Assembly (NCBI RefSeq): GCF_020176955.2
Contig: NZ_JAIUCZ020000006.1
Location: 434,001 to 498,000, forward strand
Origin: Nocardia sp. alder85J
GTDB lineage: Bacteria > Actinomycetota > Actinomycetes > Mycobacteriales > Mycobacteriaceae
Direction of reading: 5' to 3'
Length of the DNA stretch: 64,000 bases
A model generated the notes under the pieces. It was not told where the DNA came from. It saw only the letters and a program-made list of their open reading frames with translations, and did not search any database. This document shows positions 51,654-60,664 of the stretch, in pieces. A program made the translations under genes and the position numbers. The stretch's first letter is position 1. Every line of letters starts with the position of its first letter.

Positions 51654-52346
51654 TCACAGTTCGATCAGCAGCGTGCCGCCGTCGGTGGTGACTCGACCGG
51701 ATATGCCCGTGGGCATATCAACGATCCGCGCGGTCCGTGCCTCGGTGGACGAGACGAGCAGTCCGTTACTCGATTCCCGAATCGCCCACTCGGCTCCATC
51801 GACGAGTAATACTCCGGGTGCCTCGGGCCGCGCCAAGCCGAGGGCCGGACCGAGGAATGCCACGAGCATGGAATTCACATTCGCCGCGGCCAACTCGATG
51901 TGCGCCTCCGGCCGGGCCCACATGAGCCGAACCTTCTCGAGCAACGCCGCCAGATCCGGATTCTGTGCCTGGACGGAACCGAGCGTTTCACCGCACAGAC
52001 CGAAGATCACGGTGATCGGCATCCGATCGAGCACCGAGAGGAATCTGGCCGAATCCCAACTGTAGGTCTCGGCCGGCGTGTACGTCGCCCCGATCTGACG
52101 CAACGCCCGCACGACGGGGCTCAGCCATGGGCTTTCGTGGTTTCCCGCAGTGATGAGCACGTGATCGTCGCCGGTCACCCCGGCCGCCAGCAACTGCTGC
52201 CGCGCCCACACGACGTCACGTTCGAGATCGTCCCAGCCGATCTCGTAATCCACAGCACCGTGGTCACCCGTGCGGCACACACCGATCCCGTAGATCGGGG
52301 ATCGCGGCAGCCTGCGGGCGGCTTCCAACATCGTCTTGCGTGTCAT
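51654..52346 (-). CDS. Partner protein of PaaK-like ligase, second copy
   Basis: A 230-residue homologue of the protein at 37532-38227. Shared features are VDYEIGWDDLERDVVWARQQ near residue 32, TAGNHESPWLSPVVRALRQI near 66, and FLGPALGLARPEAPG near 164, whose counterpart is LLGPALGVECPERAG. No P-loop or other catalytic motif is seen. It overlaps the PaaK-like gene by 4 bp. The C-terminal thirds of the two copies differ strongly. Function as a ligase partner is inferred from the conserved pair. Confidence 0.7.
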   Translation of the reverse strand: MTRKTMLEAARRLPRSPIYGIGVCRTGDHGAVDYEIGWDDLERDVVWARQQLLAAGVTGDDHVLITAGNHESPWLSPVVRALRQIGATYTPAETYSWDSARFLSVLDRMPITVIFGLCGETLGSVQAQNPDLAALLEKVRLMWARPEAHIELAAANVNSMLVAFLGPALGLARPEAPGVLLVDGAEWAIRESSNGLLVSSTEARTARIVDMPTGISGRVTTDGGTLLIEL

Positions 52347-53698
52347 TCTTTGGCCGTCCTCGGAAACTTGGCGACGCTGGAGCTGAACTGCAAAATGTCC
52401 TCGACAGTGAGCATGACGAGATCGACGCCGACACCCAGTTCGGACTCCAAGAGCCGGCGCAGACGGTGCTCCAGACCGGGCAGGTCGGTCGTCCGGTCGG
52501 GTGCATACCCCACCCGCAGGCGTAGCCGCTGCATCGGCGTGTCCGCTCGCAGGATCTGAAACATGCCATCCGACAGTTCGGGCAGCGATTCCACCAGCCG
52601 CCAGACGTCACCGATCACGATCGCCTTGCCGGCCACGACGGTCTCGTCGCCGCGCCGGCCGGAGAACCACATCCGGGCGTGCGTCCGGCCGGTCGAGGAC
52701 GGCTTCCGGGTCACTCGCACGAGGTCGCCGGAGCGGAAACGGATATACGGTGCGGCACGGTTGTCGAGGTCTGTCGCGACCAGTTCACCGATTTCCATGT
52801 CCGCGACGGGCCGGTCGGTCGCGGTGTTCAGGACCTCGGGAAGCATGGTGTCCTCCCAGAGCTGGAACCCGTCGAGATCCGGTCCCTCCCAAGCTGTTCC
52901 GGTATCTCCGGCGCTGGTGTAGGTCACGATCCTGACCCCCCAGTCCTCGGTGACCTTACGCTTGAGCGCCGCGCCCATCGGCTGTCCGGCGAATGCGAAG
53001 AACTTCACCGACGAGAATGCCTCACGCAGGTCGTACTTGGCTTCGAGCTTTTCGAACTCCATGATCGCGGGCAGGTGTACCTGCATGTAGGCCACCTTGT
53101 GCGCACGAATGGTCCGCAGCAGGGACTCCCCCTGCCCCAGCCAGCTGTCCACGAACACCGGGGTCAGCCCCAGCGACAGGTAGAAATCATCCCAATAGTT
53201 GCGAAATGTGCCGACCGGGACGATGACCCGATCACCCGGGCGGAGCCCGTGTGCGTAGAGGTCGCGGGCCGACGCCGACGCCAGCGGCGGGGCATCGGTC
53301 CAGATCTCCGGAAGCGGCTCGGGTGGCGAGGTCGTGCCCGAGGTCGTCGTCACCGAAGTGAGCTCCTTCGGATCCACACACAGCAAACCACCGTAGGGAT
53401 CACCGGTGCGCTCCCGGAAAGCCCTGATATCGGCCTTGGTCAAGGTCGGGATCTTGGTCGTGAAGTCCTCGAGGCTGTTGATGTCGTCGGGCGACACACC
53501 GGCAGCTCCCCAGTGCTCGCGATACAGCGGCGAATTGTCCCACGCGAACCGAACCAGCTGCAGCACCGCGGCCTCTTGGTCGGCTTCTATCGCCTCCCTG
53601 GGGGCAGTTTCCGCATCTGGTTCGAGGAACTCGTAGACCTCGCCGTCGAGCGTCTCGCGCGGGTCCTCCAGCCCACTGATAGTCACCATCTCCTCCAT
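52343..53698 (-). CDS. PaaK-like acyl-CoA/aryl-CoA ligase, second copy
   Basis: A 451-residue paralogue of the ligase at 38224. VTTTSGTTSPPEPLPEIW is its P-loop, with Ser where TSGTTG usually has the last Gly; YTSAGDTGTAWE, GELVATDLDNRAAPYIRFRSGDLV and SSVAKFPRTAKE are shared with the first copy. The changed P-loop residue could affect ATP binding. ATG 53698 is used; the frame is open to 53785. An AT-rich box similar to that before the first copy lies 82 bp upstream. The stop overlaps the partner gene. Confidence 0.88.
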   Translation of the reverse strand: MEEMVTISGLEDPRETLDGEVYEFLEPDAETAPREAIEADQEAAVLQLVRFAWDNSPLYREHWGAAGVSPDDINSLEDFTTKIPTLTKADIRAFRERTGDPYGGLLCVDPKELTSVTTTSGTTSPPEPLPEIWTDAPPLASASARDLYAHGLRPGDRVIVPVGTFRNYWDDFYLSLGLTPVFVDSWLGQGESLLRTIRAHKVAYMQVHLPAIMEFEKLEAKYDLREAFSSVKFFAFAGQPMGAALKRKVTEDWGVRIVTYTSAGDTGTAWEGPDLDGFQLWEDTMLPEVLNTATDRPVADMEIGELVATDLDNRAAPYIRFRSGDLVRVTRKPSSTGRTHARMWFSGRRGDETVVAGKAIVIGDVWRLVESLPELSDGMFQILRADTPMQRLRLRVGYAPDRTTDLPGLEHRLRRLLESELGVGVDLVMLTVEDILQFSSSVAKFPRTAKE

Positions 53699-53779
53699 CG
53701 CCGGGCAAAGACACGCTCGGTCATACCGAGCGGGCACACTCGCAGAAACACCGCCAGCGTGATCCACCACACAGCCTAA

Positions 53780-53798
53780 CAGCATAAATATCTAACTG
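53780..53798. promoter_or_regulatory. AT-rich box upstream of the second PaaK-like operon
   Basis: CAGCATAAATATCTAACTG, an imperfect palindrome resembling the 39691-39709 box read on the minus strand (CAGATAAATAATTCTACTG). Candidate shared operator of both PaaK/partner modules. Confidence 0.45.
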
Positions 53799-53818
53799 TA
53801 TAGAGGCCCATTTTTCGG

Positions 53819-54364
53819 TCACCCGGCACCACGCTGGCCCTCCAACCACTGGTAATGCTGTTCGAAATGAGTGTCGGGCCGCTTGATCATGATGGCGTCG
53901 GCCTCGGCCAGAACAGCTCCGGAACTCGCCAGCACCAACGTTGCCCGAACGAAGACCTTCCGGTTCTCCCGACCGGTGAACCAGGCCCGCCCGATCAACG
54001 GCCATCCGATCGGAACCGGCCGGACGAACTTGACCGTCAGAGTTCCGGTAACCCCGAACTCTTCGTTCAGGAGAAGCGTATGCCCGACGAGTTCGTCCAT
54101 GACGCCGGCTGTCCAGCCACCATGAGCCACCTCCGGTCCGCCTTCGTTCGCCGACTCGCACACGACGTGACTGATCACCACGCCCTTGTCGTCCAGCCGC
54201 TCGCTCTCGATACCGAGACGGCAGCGCTGCAACCGGCGGCATCCATAGCAGAGGCGCATCCCATCGGCCGATTCGGGAGCGGAGAACGGCGATGACGGAT
54301 CGAGGCCGACCCCCGGATCGGTGTGCTGATACTGCGAGTTCTCGTTCACCCGAGATTCGGACAC
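53819..54364 (-). CDS. PaaI-type hotdog thioesterase
   Basis: A 181-residue hotdog-fold protein. AHGGWTAGVMDELVGHTLLL is the acyl-CoA-facing helix region and LTVKFVRPVPIG the following strand. An N-terminal CYGCRRLQRC resembles the CxxC start seen in many actinobacterial thioesterases. It would release an acid from acyl-CoA. GTG 54364 is chosen because AAAGGA lies upstream; an earlier in-frame start at 54448 falls in the hairpin. It follows the amidohydrolase gene after a hairpin. Confidence 0.82.
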   Translation of the reverse strand: MSESRVNENSQYQHTDPGVGLDPSSPFSAPESADGMRLCYGCRRLQRCRLGIESERLDDKGVVISHVVCESANEGGPEVAHGGWTAGVMDELVGHTLLLNEEFGVTGTLTVKFVRPVPIGWPLIGRAWFTGRENRKVFVRATLVLASSGAVLAEADAIMIKRPDTHFEQHYQWLEGQRGAG

Positions 54365-54447
54365 AGGAGTCCTTTCGATATGAAAAGGCCCGGACCACGG
54401 TGTGCCGCAGTCGCGGGCGAGGATGAGCCGGCGATGGACAACGGCCA

Positions 54448-54480
54448 CGCCGCGAGCGTGCCGGCGGCACGCTCGCGGCG
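54448..54480. terminator. 15-bp perfect hairpin between amidohydrolase and thioesterase
   Basis: CGCCGCGAGCGTGCC (54448-54462), 3-base loop, exact complement to 54480. Ten bases after the amidohydrolase stop on the minus strand. No U-run. Terminates or attenuates before the thioesterase gene. Confidence 0.75.
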
Positions 54481-54489
54481 TTCCGGGAC

Positions 54490-55593
54490 TCAGGCAGCCA
54501 CGGCCGCCGGGAACAGCTCCTCGAACGTGCCGCGCAGAACCCGATCGCGGATCCGCAGGTCGACGCCGTCGAAGATCGTATGCAGGGTCTGCTGGGTATG
54601 CCCGTAGGTACCTTCGAGGTGCGGGTAGTCATCACCCCAGAGCACGTTGTCGTACCCGGTGTCCTCGATGACCTGCACGGCACTGATGTCATGCTGGAAC
54701 GAGGCGTAGACCTGTTGCCGGATGATCTCGCTGGGCAGGCGTGAGAGCCGCGGGCGCACGAACATGCCGTGCTGGCGATACGCCTCGTCCATCCGGTCGC
54801 CGATCGCGGGCACCCAGCCGGCTCCGCCCTCGGCGATCAGCACCTTCAGATCCGGATGCCGGTCCAGCGCGCCGCCGGCGACCAGATGCGTGATCACCCG
54901 CATACCGGGGTAGGTGGTCTCCATGTAGTTGACCACCGCACCGCCCGGGCCGCGGTAGACGACGTTCTGCGCCCCTGTGCCGATGTGCCAGCACAGCGGC
55001 ATGCCGAGTTCCTCTGCGGCGGTCCACAGCGGTTCCCACAGCTCGAGACCCCAGGCGCGATCGTCCTCGATGCCACACGGGAAGTACAGCGCACGGAAGC
55101 CCATTTCGGCGGCGCGATACGCCTCGGCGACGGCGTTTTCGATATCCCTGAGCGGAACGATGGCGGGCGCGAAGATCCGGTCCTGCTTGCCCATCACATC
55201 CTCGATCGCCCAGTCGTTCCACGCGCGGGCGACCGCGTTCTCGAGTTCCGGATCGCGGATCGTGCAGGTCCAGAACCCCATCGAGGGAAACGCGAGCTGG
55301 TTCTGCACGCCCTCCTGATCGAGGTCCTGCAGCCGGATGCTCAGATCCTTGAACCCCGGGGGGCGCATGGCGTCCATGAAGTCGTTGAGCTGGCGATCGA
55401 TCTGCATGCCGTCGATGTACAGGATCTCGTACTTCTCCCCGCGCTCCGAGCGGGGCGCCCGGTCCGCCAGCCGTTTCGGCAGCCGAGCAGTCCACAGATC
55501 TTCCGGCTCCATCAGGTGGGAGTCGCCGGAATTCGCCCAGATCTTCTCGTCTCGATGGGTTTCCTGAACGGCGGCAGGCATCGCCTCTTCCAT
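54490..55593 (-). CDS. Amidohydrolase-family protein, second copy
   Basis: A 367-residue TIM-barrel hydrolase, paralogue of the one at 10750. NSGDSHLMEPEDLW at the start, PLCWHIGTGAQNVVYRGPGG with the central metal-binding His, IAEGGAGWVPAIGDRMDE, and WGDDYPHLEGTYGHT with the catalytic Asp. ATG 55593 follows AAGGAG. It is divergent from the acyl-CoA dehydrogenase-like gene. Probable hydrolase or decarboxylase of a cyclic acid intermediate; the substrate is unknown. Confidence 0.9.
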   Translation of the reverse strand: MEEAMPAAVQETHRDEKIWANSGDSHLMEPEDLWTARLPKRLADRAPRSERGEKYEILYIDGMQIDRQLNDFMDAMRPPGFKDLSIRLQDLDQEGVQNQLAFPSMGFWTCTIRDPELENAVARAWNDWAIEDVMGKQDRIFAPAIVPLRDIENAVAEAYRAAEMGFRALYFPCGIEDDRAWGLELWEPLWTAAEELGMPLCWHIGTGAQNVVYRGPGGAVVNYMETTYPGMRVITHLVAGGALDRHPDLKVLIAEGGAGWVPAIGDRMDEAYRQHGMFVRPRLSRLPSEIIRQQVYASFQHDISAVQVIEDTGYDNVLWGDDYPHLEGTYGHTQQTLHTIFDGVDLRIRDRVLRGTFEELFPAAVAA

Positions 55594-55654
55594 GGATCTC
55601 TCCTTCGTCGAGTGGCTTCGGACCGCACCGCAGCGGGTCGGCCTCCTATATACT

Positions 55655-55665
55655 TTACACTGTAA
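55655..55665. promoter_or_regulatory. TTACACTGTAA palindrome in the divergent promoter region
   Basis: Perfect 5-bp arms around one base, 62 bp from the amidohydrolase start and 56 bp from the divergent gene. Similar half sites (TTAC..GTAA) occur at 35142-35154 and 60534-60543, so one TetR-type regulator, perhaps that at 57141, could bind all three. Confidence 0.5.
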
Positions 55666-55720
55666 CGAAAAGTGGGCATCCTGGGTAGCGAATGCCGAAA
55701 CGACAGTGCTGGGAGGCGCG

Positions 55721-57070
55721 ATGGAACCGACGACAGGCGGCAAGGCACTCACTCGCGAGCTGCGCGACAACTACCTCGCAACCTTGACCGAGGAGTCCCT
55801 ATCCGCGCTCATGCGATCCACGTGGACCTGGGACGATCGCGCCCTGCGGCGTCGACTCAGCGAGCTCCTCACCGGACTGACGGCCGTACGCGAACTACGC
55901 GTCGGTGCGGTCGGATGCCCGGCTTCGGCGCTCGAGGCCATCGAGTCGAGGGTGCTCGCCGCTGCGGGTGAGTTCGTCGCCGAGGTTCTCGGCTTACGAC
56001 TGCTGGCCGATGCCGACAACGCATACCGCGAGGCCCTACTCCCGCTGGTCGCGGCTACCGGCGAGTTGACCGCCGAAGCCTCCCGCGCTGTCGACACGCT
56101 GGCCGTGGATGTCACCGGCCGGGTGATCGTGCGCAACGAAGGATCGACCTCGGTTCTTCCAGAGGTCGAATGGGACACGAAAGCGTTCCAACACGACGCG
56201 AAGGCGCTTTCCGAAGTCGCCTACGCGGCCGGCTACACCCTGACCCGACGCGATTACTTCCCGGCGGCCGGGCTTGGTGCGCAGGCATTCGCCATCGCGA
56301 GTTCCCCGACGGACAACAGCGTCGACGTGCGGCGGTCGACGCTGGCGGCAGCCGAGAAAACCGGTTCCTGGGATCCTGCTCTGGTGCGGACCCGGGCGAC
56401 GGCCGCCGGCGACGGATGGCAGCTCACCGGCGAGAAGTGGTACGTGCCGGGCGCGGAAGCAGCGGAGCAGATCTTCGTGATCGCGCGCACTGTCGGCGGG
56501 CCCTCGCTGTACCTGATCGAGCGTGACGCTCCGGGCGTCACCGTCGAACAATCGGACTCGCTGGACGCGACACGACCGCTTGCTCACATCCGGTTCGAGA
56601 ACGCTCCCGCCGTCCTGATCGGCCGCGAGGGCGCCGGCGGCCGCACCATGAACCGCACCGTCGATCGCGCGACCACAGTGCTCGCCGCGGAACAGATGGG
56701 CATCGTGGACCGGGCGTTGAAATGCTTGTCCGAGGTGCTGCCGGCATCCACCGATGCCGAGTCGTGGCATGCGTACACCAGGCAACTGGCTGAACTCGAA
56801 CTGGCTCGGGCGAGCGCGACCGCACTCTGGTATCGGTCGGTGCGACTCCAGGGCGGAGACGACCTCGAGGCGAGCTCGGTCGCCGCGGCAATGGCACACA
56901 TCGGTTGTTCGAACGCGGTACGGCAGGTTGCGCTGCACCTGCCCTCCATCACCGCTGATCTGGACCGAGCCACCGCCGACACGATCGCCGTTCGCGCCCG
57001 GTGCACCGACCTGATGTTCGGTGGTCCGGCACTGGCACACGAACGATTGCTGGAACGCCTCGGAATCTGA
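55721..57070 (+). CDS. Divergent acyl-CoA dehydrogenase-like protein
   Basis: A 449-residue protein. Its middle is acyl-CoA dehydrogenase-like: DGWQLTGEKWYVPGAEAAEQ near 230, VIARTVGGPSLYLIERDAPG, IRFENAPAVLIGREGAG near 300. The first 160 residues and the C-terminal helical bundle are unusual; the RxxFGxxxxxFQ and HGGxG motifs of normal members are not seen. It may lack dehydrogenase activity or use other chemistry. GGGAGG precedes ATG 55721. The TetR gene follows 70 bp later on the same strand. Confidence 0.75.
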   Translation: MEPTTGGKALTRELRDNYLATLTEESLSALMRSTWTWDDRALRRRLSELLTGLTAVRELRVGAVGCPASALEAIESRVLAAAGEFVAEVLGLRLLADADNAYREALLPLVAATGELTAEASRAVDTLAVDVTGRVIVRNEGSTSVLPEVEWDTKAFQHDAKALSEVAYAAGYTLTRRDYFPAAGLGAQAFAIASSPTDNSVDVRRSTLAAAEKTGSWDPALVRTRATAAGDGWQLTGEKWYVPGAEAAEQIFVIARTVGGPSLYLIERDAPGVTVEQSDSLDATRPLAHIRFENAPAVLIGREGAGGRTMNRTVDRATTVLAAEQMGIVDRALKCLSEVLPASTDAESWHAYTRQLAELELARASATALWYRSVRLQGGDDLEASSVAAAMAHIGCSNAVRQVALHLPSITADLDRATADTIAVRARCTDLMFGGPALAHERLLERLGI

Positions 57071-57140
57071 CGCGGTGTCCGGCGGCCGGGCGGAAGTGGT
57101 ACTCCCCCCTCTCGAACAGGTGGGTGAGTACACTCGATCC

Positions 57141-57806
57141 GTGGGAACGAGCGACCGCCTGGCGCACGCCGACGGGTCCGCGACAACGTCCCGGCGCGGT
57201 CGGCCCCCCTCGCTGACCGAGGACCAGATCGTCGATGCCGCCCTGGAGATCATCCGGGCCGACGGGCTCGAAGCGCTGTCCATGCGGCGGTTGTCTCAGC
57301 GGCTTCGCAAATCGCAGATGGCCGCGTACTCCTACGTGGCGGACAAGCAACAACTGCTGGATCTGGTGGCTCGCCGCACCCTGGCCGACGTGCCGATCCC
57401 GGATGAAGCGACCGGGCCCTGGGATGTCCGGTTGAGAGTGCTCATCGACGGTATCGACGCTCAACTGCGCAGGCATCCGGGCATTGCGGGCTTGCTGTTG
57501 CAGCGGATGCTGCATTCGGATCGACGGTTGGTCGATGCGATCATGACCATTTTGCTCGAGGCGGGCTTGGCCGAACGGCAGGTTCTGCTCTCCTACTCGA
57601 TGATCCACACGTATCTGTTCGGCCGGTACGAGGTTGCGCTGGCGGATGCTCCTCGCCACGACACCGATCTACCACCGACGCTGGCACAGGTGATCCCATA
57701 TCTCGACGATCTGCACGGTGCCGACTACTACAACTTCGGCATCGAAACCCTCATCGATGGGTTGCGCGCGCGGGTGGCCGAGAACTCTCGTGAGGTCATC
57801 GACTGA
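57141..57806 (+). CDS. TetR-family transcriptional regulator
   Basis: A 221-residue TetR protein: LTEDQIVDAALEIIRADGLE and ALSMRRLSQRLRKSQMAAYS form the helix-turn-helix near residues 24-65, with a TetR C-terminal domain (HPGIAGLLLQRMLHSDRRLV). GTG 57141 is used; an in-frame GTG at 57123 is also possible and neither has a clear ribosome binding site. It is convergent with the ligase gene, 41 bp away. Candidate regulator of the surrounding acyl-CoA genes. Confidence 0.87.
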   Translation: MGTSDRLAHADGSATTSRRGRPPSLTEDQIVDAALEIIRADGLEALSMRRLSQRLRKSQMAAYSYVADKQQLLDLVARRTLADVPIPDEATGPWDVRLRVLIDGIDAQLRRHPGIAGLLLQRMLHSDRRLVDAIMTILLEAGLAERQVLLSYSMIHTYLFGRYEVALADAPRHDTDLPPTLAQVIPYLDDLHGADYYNFGIETLIDGLRARVAENSREVID

Positions 57807-57847
57807 TCCGCCTCCCGTCGCGCCGACCTCGATCAGAGGGCAGCGCG

Positions 57848-59287
57848 TCAGCCGCCGTCCCCGCGCAGCCGCGCCCGCTGCAGCTTCCCGGCCGCAGTCC
57901 GCGGCAACTCGTCGACGATGACGATCTCGCGCGGAATCTTGTATGTCGCAAGACGTTTCGAAAGGAACTCGAGCAGGTCCGCCGGAGAGGTCGCTTCCGA
58001 CAGCGTGACGAAAGCGACCACACGCTCGCCGCGGTGCTCGTCGGGACGCCCGATCACCGCGGCGTCGGTCACCGCCGGATGTCGCGAGAGCTCGGCCTCC
58101 ACCTCGGCCGGTGCGACCTGGAAACCCGAGACCTTGATCATGTCCTTGAGCCGATCCAGGATCCACAGCCGCTCGTTCTCATCGACGCGGCCCGCGTCGC
58201 CGGTCCGGAACCAGCCCTCGGCGAGGAACGGGTCGTCCTCGACGGTGACGGTGTATCCACTGGCCACGCACGGGCCGCGGACCTCGATCTCGCCGCCCTG
58301 GCCGAGTCTGATCTCGTTTCCGGCGGCGACGAATCCCGGGGAATCCAGGCGCCATTGCGCAGGTTGTCCCACCGGATTGAACGCCACCGCAAACGCTTCG
58401 GTCATTCCGTAGGAACACAGGAACCCGATGCCCGTGCGCGAGGTGATGGCCGCCGCCAGTTCGGCCGGAACGGCGCTACCTCCCCACATGAAATACCGCA
58501 GACCCGGGAATCGGGCCGCGCTCAAGTCGGGCAGCGAGGCCAGACGATTCGCGACAGCGCCGGCGAGCGGCCACACGGTCACCGCGTCGTCCTGAATCTG
58601 GCGCAGGCAGCGATCGAAGTCGAATCGTTCGAACAGTGTCACCTCCGCCCCGGCGCTGAGGGCCGCGCCCATCATCGAGGTTCCGAAGATATGGCAGAGC
58701 GGCAGCGAGATCTGCAACCGATCCGTGTCGGTCAATCCCAGATGCGCGACCAGCTGGCCGATGCCACCGGACAGACTTCGAACGGTGTGCACGACGCCCT
58801 TCGGGAGTCCGGTGGTGCCCGAAGAGAACGGGATGCACAACTCGGCATCCGCGGGTGAGCCGGCCGGATGAGGAGACCGGGCCGGCGTGGCGTCCGCCGA
58901 CGCATCGGAAATCACGTCGGCGGACAATCGGATCGGCAGTGTGGTGCCCGTGTCACAGTGGCGGCTCGAGTAGATCATCGCCTCGGCGCCGGCGGTCGCG
59001 ATCACCCGGTCGATCTCGGCACGGGTCCAATACGGGTTCGGCAGCACGAACACCGCGCCGATCCGCGCCAGCGCGAACTGCGCGAACAGATACTCCGGCC
59101 GACTCTCCAGCACCAGCAATGTGCGGGTGCCGGCGCCGATACCGGACTGGACGAGTCGCGCCGCCACTCGGGAGATCGCCTGATCGAAGGCCTGATAGGT
59201 CCACCTCCGGCCCTCGAATCTCAGCGCGGTCCGGCTCGGCCAGCGTTGCGCCGCCAGAGTCGGCAGGTCGCCGTACTCCGCGATCAT
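57848..59287 (-). CDS. AMP-dependent acyl-CoA ligase
   Basis: A 479-residue ANL ligase. FSSGTTGLPKGVVHTV near 165 is the P-loop, YGMTEAFAV the A5, GWFRTGDAGRVDENERLW the A7, DRLKDMIKVSGFQVAPAEVE the A8, PRTAAGKLQRARLRG the catalytic lysine. ATG 59287 with GGTGCGGA upstream. It is 43 bp after the lipocalin-like gene. A damaged partial copy of it, and of its upstream neighbour, is at 29.2-29.5 kb. Confidence 0.92.
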   Translation of the reverse strand: MIAEYGDLPTLAAQRWPSRTALRFEGRRWTYQAFDQAISRVAARLVQSGIGAGTRTLLVLESRPEYLFAQFALARIGAVFVLPNPYWTRAEIDRVIATAGAEAMIYSSRHCDTGTTLPIRLSADVISDASADATPARSPHPAGSPADAELCIPFSSGTTGLPKGVVHTVRSLSGGIGQLVAHLGLTDTDRLQISLPLCHIFGTSMMGAALSAGAEVTLFERFDFDRCLRQIQDDAVTVWPLAGAVANRLASLPDLSAARFPGLRYFMWGGSAVPAELAAAITSRTGIGFLCSYGMTEAFAVAFNPVGQPAQWRLDSPGFVAAGNEIRLGQGGEIEVRGPCVASGYTVTVEDDPFLAEGWFRTGDAGRVDENERLWILDRLKDMIKVSGFQVAPAEVEAELSRHPAVTDAAVIGRPDEHRGERVVAFVTLSEATSPADLLEFLSKRLATYKIPREIVIVDELPRTAAGKLQRARLRGDGG

Positions 59288-59330
59288 TTCCGCACCTCGA
59301 TCCACCCGAGCCGTGCACGGATCCCGCGCG

Positions 59331-60365
59331 TCACCAACGACGGCGATCACCGTTGCCCGGAACGGACTCTCCCCACGCCATCCAGACATCCGGCACCCGG
59401 GTGTCGGCGACTCGATGCATCCGGCCCTCCTGCTGCGGGTTCGGGATCCGGCCCAGCCCCTCCATCCGGCCGCGCGGATCGGGATCACAGGTCCAGGCCT
59501 CGCCGTCGATCGTGTAGTCGATGCCGTCGTGCCAGTAGCCGTCCGCGTTCCGCCGGATCTGCGCGTCCATGGTGTGGGCGCTGGTGACACTGCCGTCGCT
59601 GTGCCCGATGACCCCGACGTGGAGACGACCGTTGCCGTAGAGGAAATGTCCGACCTCGGCGGTGCCGTCCTCGTAATGGTTGGCCCACGAGTACCAGGTG
59701 GTGTACTCGGCATCGTGCAGCGGATCCTTGTCGACGTAGAGCCGGGCGCCCGCCCGCATCCACGCCTCCTCCCAGAACAGGAAGCCGCGCACCCGCTTGC
59801 CGCCGAGATCGCCCTGCACGAGCCATGTTTGGGTCAGATACAGCAGCGAGGAGTCCGGCCCGGGGAGGAACCACTGCAGCGGCGGCGCGATCAAGGTGCC
59901 GGTGACGTCGATGATATCCGTCTCGCGGTAGGCCATGCCCTCGGTGGTGAGCGTCAGGGCCACGGCACGCCCGTGCTCGTTGGCCGGTGCGGACAGCTCG
60001 ACGGTGGTCGAGTCCACGACCCGGCGCGACATCTCGTTGCTGTCCGGAGCGTAGCGTGGCTCACGCCGGAGCTGTAGCTGCTCGTCCACGCCCGTGCTGG
60101 ACAGCAGGATGAGTTTGCCACCGAGTGAGCGGATGTCGTCGCCGGCCTTGACGTTGTCCCGGACAGCGGGGATTCGTCGCATGATCGAGTGCAGACCGCC
60201 CTCGTCGTCGCGGAGCGTGCCCCAGATATAGCCCGCCTCCGGGGCCAGGCCATGGATGGTGCTGTCGGCTGCGAGGACAGCGGCGGGCTCGAAGCGCCGC
60301 CCGGAGCTGAGCGCGGCATGGTTGAACGAGCCGGTCGACGGCAGTTCGATGCTCACACTGGTCAC
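59331..60365 (-). CDS. Lipocalin-like (AttH/CrtC-type) protein of unknown function
   Basis: A 344-residue protein with alternating Trp/Gly/Asp-rich strands, for example YIWGTLRDDEGGLHSIMRRI near 46, WFLPGPDSSLLYLTQTWLVQ near 170 and FLFWEEAWMRAGARLYVDKD near 195. This looks like the double-lipocalin fold of AttH and carotenoid 1,2-hydratase relatives, but no catalytic residue pair can be assigned, so the family call is tentative. No signal peptide. GTG 60365 follows AAAGGAC. It is co-transcribed with the ligase and controlled by the element at 60520. It may bind or hydrate a hydrophobic substrate. Confidence 0.65.
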   Translation of the reverse strand: MTSVSIELPSTGSFNHAALSSGRRFEPAAVLAADSTIHGLAPEAGYIWGTLRDDEGGLHSIMRRIPAVRDNVKAGDDIRSLGGKLILLSSTGVDEQLQLRREPRYAPDSNEMSRRVVDSTTVELSAPANEHGRAVALTLTTEGMAYRETDIIDVTGTLIAPPLQWFLPGPDSSLLYLTQTWLVQGDLGGKRVRGFLFWEEAWMRAGARLYVDKDPLHDAEYTTWYSWANHYEDGTAEVGHFLYGNGRLHVGVIGHSDGSVTSAHTMDAQIRRNADGYWHDGIDYTIDGEAWTCDPDPRGRMEGLGRIPNPQQEGRMHRVADTRVPDVWMAWGESVPGNGDRRRW

Positions 60366-60519
60366 AGTGTTCGTCCTTTCGGTGAATTGCGGCGGCTGTT
60401 GCGCCGCCGTCGGCGGATGTCGGTCGGCACCGATATCGGCCCGTCGTGCGGGTCGATATCGTGGCCACCTCCCATGCGCGGCCGGCAGCCCGAGTACGGC
60501 GGACCGGCGTCGGCCGTAG

Positions 60520-60543
60520 TTTCGGTCACTACCATTACCGTAA
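60520..60543. promoter_or_regulatory. Second copy of the TTTCGGTCAC...ATTACCGTAA element
   Basis: TTTCGGTCAC then ATTACCGTAA, 22 of 24 bases equal to 35129-35152, 155 bp upstream of the lipocalin-like gene start. The core TTACCGTAA is palindromic. Confidence 0.6.
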
Positions 60544-60664
60544 CTTGTCGGCTGGGTAAGAGCAACGATTTCCGTGGTCAGCACTCGGTTCGGCAGACAG
60601 CCGACGTCACGGTGCGCGGAAGCGGTCGTGCGCAGACACGTGCCGCCGCCGCGCTCCGCGTCGG

